Positions 62,300 to 64,000 of a stretch of 64,000 bases of DNA are shown here, piece by piece; position 1 is the first letter of the stretch; each line of letters begins with the position of its first letter. The translations under genes were made by a program, and so were the position numbers. Source of the stretch: an uncultured Methanoregula sp. (lineage in GTDB: Archaea; Halobacteriota; Methanomicrobia; Methanomicrobiales; Methanospirillaceae). The DNA is taken from NCBI RefSeq assembly GCF_963667735.1, contig NZ_OY763919.1:2825518-2889517 (forward strand). Reading direction: 5' to 3'. Under the pieces are notes generated by a model that saw nothing but the letters and a program-made list of their open reading frames with translations, had not been told where the DNA came from and made no database searches.

Positions 62300-63664
62300 A
62301 TGTCGGCCACCCAGTTTTTCCCCATCCCACCTGAACTGTTCGCTCTTGCCTGCGATACAGTCAGCAAGAAAGTATCCCGGCTCCCGTTCCTGCGGAGCGG
62401 GGTGAACGTCAGCGGGGAACTGCTCGGGGTTGTCATGGAATCGCTCAATGCCGAATCCACAAAAACCCTTCCCCTTACCACGCCGCAAAATACCCTTGAG
62501 CGGCCGGAGGACGGGCTCGACCGCTGCATCGAGGAGCGTCTCCACATTCCTGCAAAAAATATCGTGCCGGTGATAACGGAGGTTCTGATTGGAGCAGGGA
62601 TTGCCGAACCGGCCCAGATCCTTGACCGGCGCTATCCCCATCCCCGCAAAGGCATCCGCCTTCTTCCCCCCTGGACCTGGCACATCGCATCACCGGCACC
62701 TTCGGTGAATCTTCCCGGATCCGGGGAGGATGGCAACAGCTCGCCGTTCTCCTGGATGAGCCTCTGCCCGGTCTGCCGGACCGGGATCCTGAACCGGGTT
62801 GTAGGCAAACAGCTCTTCGGGATTCCGCACACCGAATTCTATATCGAGTGTTCCCACTGCGGGGCAAAATTCATACCGGTCGGGACCCAGTTCCGGCTGG
62901 TATCCATCTCGAGCATCCGCGATCCCCTCTGGAAGAAGAACCTGGACAAAACATTTCCTCCCGAGACCTGGGCGGCTCTTGCGCGCGGCACGAGCCCCGG
63001 GGGAAACCCGCTCCTCAGGAAAGCGGAGAAAAAGCCGGAGAGCCCGCCGGTTGCAACCCCGGCATTTTCGTTAACGCAGCTCAAGGACGGTTCCTTTGCC
63101 GTACCGTTCGAGGGAAAGACCATCTATTTCCGGCCGGTCAAACTGGCCTTCTCCGGTGGACTGAAAAGCGATCTGTTTGCCCGGTCAAAACTGGTTCTTG
63201 CAGACATTCTTGAAAAGCCGGCATACGAGCACCTGCGATCGCCCGTGAATGCGAAATATTCGCGTTACCTTCCCATGGCTCTGGGCCTCTTTCTCGATCA
63301 GCTCAAGGAGCGGCATGATCCGTTTTACCGCGAGTTCCTCAACATATACGGGGATGAGAAATACGGCACGTTCCGGCTCGAAGAGTCCAGGGAATCCGAT
63401 AAAAAAGCCGTCCTCATCGTGGTGGTCAGGAAAGGTCTGTATCACGTGACGGACTGCCCGGCGAGTGTCAGCAAAACGGTCAATGATACCTTCGGCCGCC
63501 TCTTGCCCGATGACTGCCTGCTCGATCACGACAGCATGCGGTGCCGGATAAATGCGGTTCTCAGCAACAACAAAACCGATGCCGGCCTGTATGTGTATCC
63601 GTGCGAGAGCGAGGATGAGCGGAAGAAGATCCAGAGCAGTATCAGCGGACACCTGTCCGTCTGA
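62300..63664 (+). CDS. Zinc-ribbon protein of unknown function
   Basis: The product is 454 aa. A first domain of about 145 residues is followed by a zinc ribbon (CPVC at 156-159, CSHC at 184-187), a Pro-rich linker near 245-260, and a C-terminal domain of about 200 residues starting FSLTQLKDGSFAVPFEGKTIYF. No catalytic motif is recognised. The upstream TGTTTATTG near 62257-62265 may be its TATA box. It precedes another zinc-ribbon gene on the same strand. Confidence 0.75.
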   Translation: MSATQFFPIPPELFALACDTVSKKVSRLPFLRSGVNVSGELLGVVMESLNAESTKTLPLTTPQNTLERPEDGLDRCIEERLHIPAKNIVPVITEVLIGAGIAEPAQILDRRYPHPRKGIRLLPPWTWHIASPAPSVNLPGSGEDGNSSPFSWMSLCPVCRTGILNRVVGKQLFGIPHTEFYIECSHCGAKFIPVGTQFRLVSISSIRDPLWKKNLDKTFPPETWAALARGTSPGGNPLLRKAEKKPESPPVATPAFSLTQLKDGSFAVPFEGKTIYFRPVKLAFSGGLKSDLFARSKLVLADILEKPAYEHLRSPVNAKYSRYLPMALGLFLDQLKERHDPFYREFLNIYGDEKYGTFRLEESRESDKKAVLIVVVRKGLYHVTDCPASVSKTVNDTFGRLLPDDCLLDHDSMRCRINAVLSNNKTDAGLYVYPCESEDERKKIQSSISGHLSV

Positions 63665-63775
63665 CAATCCCCCAGATCAACCGGTCCGGCTGTCGGGTAC
63701 CGATCAGAGAATTTTTCTTATCTAATGAGAACATTATAGTTAGCTAATCCGGATATCGTACAACGGAGTCCATCG

Positions 63776-64000
63776 ATGAAATGCCCTCACTGCGGGATGA
63801 ATATCAGAGATAATGTCGTAGAATGCGGCTATTGCGGCGGGAAGATAGCCAGGCATCCGGAGAAACCGGCAGGTTCCCAGGGAAAGACTGCAGCTCCGGG
63901 AGGCATGACCGCAAAGGGCACATCACCGAAACCGGCTGCCGATGATCCCGAGATGGATGACGAAGAGGGAGGAGGCCTTTCTGCATACCTGCAACAGGGC
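63776..64000 (+). CDS. Zinc-ribbon protein, cut by the window edge
   Basis: Seventy-five codons are visible before the window ends. MKCPHCGMNI and VECGYCGGKI form a zinc ribbon at residues 3-22, followed by a Pro/Gly/Lys-rich low-complexity linker and an acidic patch. Proteins of this plan usually continue into membrane helices or a repeat domain. A CGGAG ribosome site precedes ATG 63776, and ATTATAG near 63732-63738 may be the TATA box. Incomplete at the 3' end. Confidence 0.8.
   Translation, partial: MKCPHCGMNIRDNVVECGYCGGKIARHPEKPAGSQGKTAAPGGMTAKGTSPKPAADDPEMDDEEGGGLSAYLQQG

Noticed and set aside
1..64000. CRISPR array, insertion sequence or prophage
   Set aside because: No evenly spaced direct repeats, transposase, integrase or capsid-type genes were seen; the nearest to mobile content is the lone DUF1016 nuclease.

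Overview
The window looks like chromosomal DNA of a hydrogenotrophic methanogenic archaeon of the order Methanomicrobiales, probably a Methanoregulaceae-like lineage. Evidence: an archaeal-type UMP kinase, a methanogenesis marker 14 homologue, CDP-archaeol synthase beside a tetraether-synthase-type radical SAM protein, an incomplete TCA cycle (fumarase, 2-oxoglutarate:ferredoxin oxidoreductase, succinyl-CoA synthetase), ferredoxin-type thiol reductases, archaeal TATA boxes with short or absent leaders, and fairly GC-rich coding DNA. The genus is an inference; no rRNA lies in the window.

Layout. 0-2 kb: palindrome-rich non-coding DNA, a membrane protein and a small lipoprotein. 2-10.5 kb: a potassium block with a fused KdpC-KdpA protein, KdpB and a KdpD that stops before its histidine-kinase domains, convergent with Kup. 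10.7-16.7 kb: secreted transglutaminase-like protein, endonuclease III with tRNA-Pro upstream, two paralogous surface-repeat proteins with near-identical promoters followed by a DUF2178/XRE pair, UMP kinase and a zinc ribbon. 16.8-22.1 kb: histidine kinase, AmrS radical SAM enzyme, Mut7-C protein, small DUF4405-type membrane protein, SUOX-type molybdoprotein, alpha/beta hydrolase. 22.2-29.4 kb: a six-gene hydrogenase-4-like operon whose large and small subunits have lost their Ni and Fe-S cysteine ligands. 29.7-31.6 kb: thiol/iron redox genes, including a ferredoxin:thioredoxin-reductase-rubredoxin fusion. 31.7-42.7 kb: carAB, a cupredoxin-like lipoprotein without copper ligands, argG, methanogenesis marker 14, argF, purD, pyrE. 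42.7-44.8 kb: divergent lipid genes carS and tes. 45.1-49.8 kb: beta-propeller lipoprotein, then a gene-poor accessory stretch with a truncated ProC-like relic, a DUF1016 nuclease and very small ORFs. 50-56 kb: fumarase, korDABC and sucCD, the arm that makes 2-oxoglutarate reductively. 56.2-62.1 kb: a second histidine kinase, then a TetR-controlled aldo/keto reductase and ABC exporter operon. 62.3-64 kb: two zinc-ribbon proteins, the last cut by the window edge.

The best candidates for something undescribed are the metal-ligand-free hydrogenase-like complex with its structured leader, and the Kdp system in which C and A are fused and KdpD keeps its ATP-binding N-terminus but no histidine kinase. 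Smaller leads are the twin surface-protein promoters, several tiny ORFs too short for normal gene calling, and a TATA-centred palindrome before argG. I saw no CRISPR array, insertion sequence, prophage or rRNA operon. Long antisense ORFs opposite kup, the hydrogenase large subunit, amrS and purD are judged to be coding shadows.
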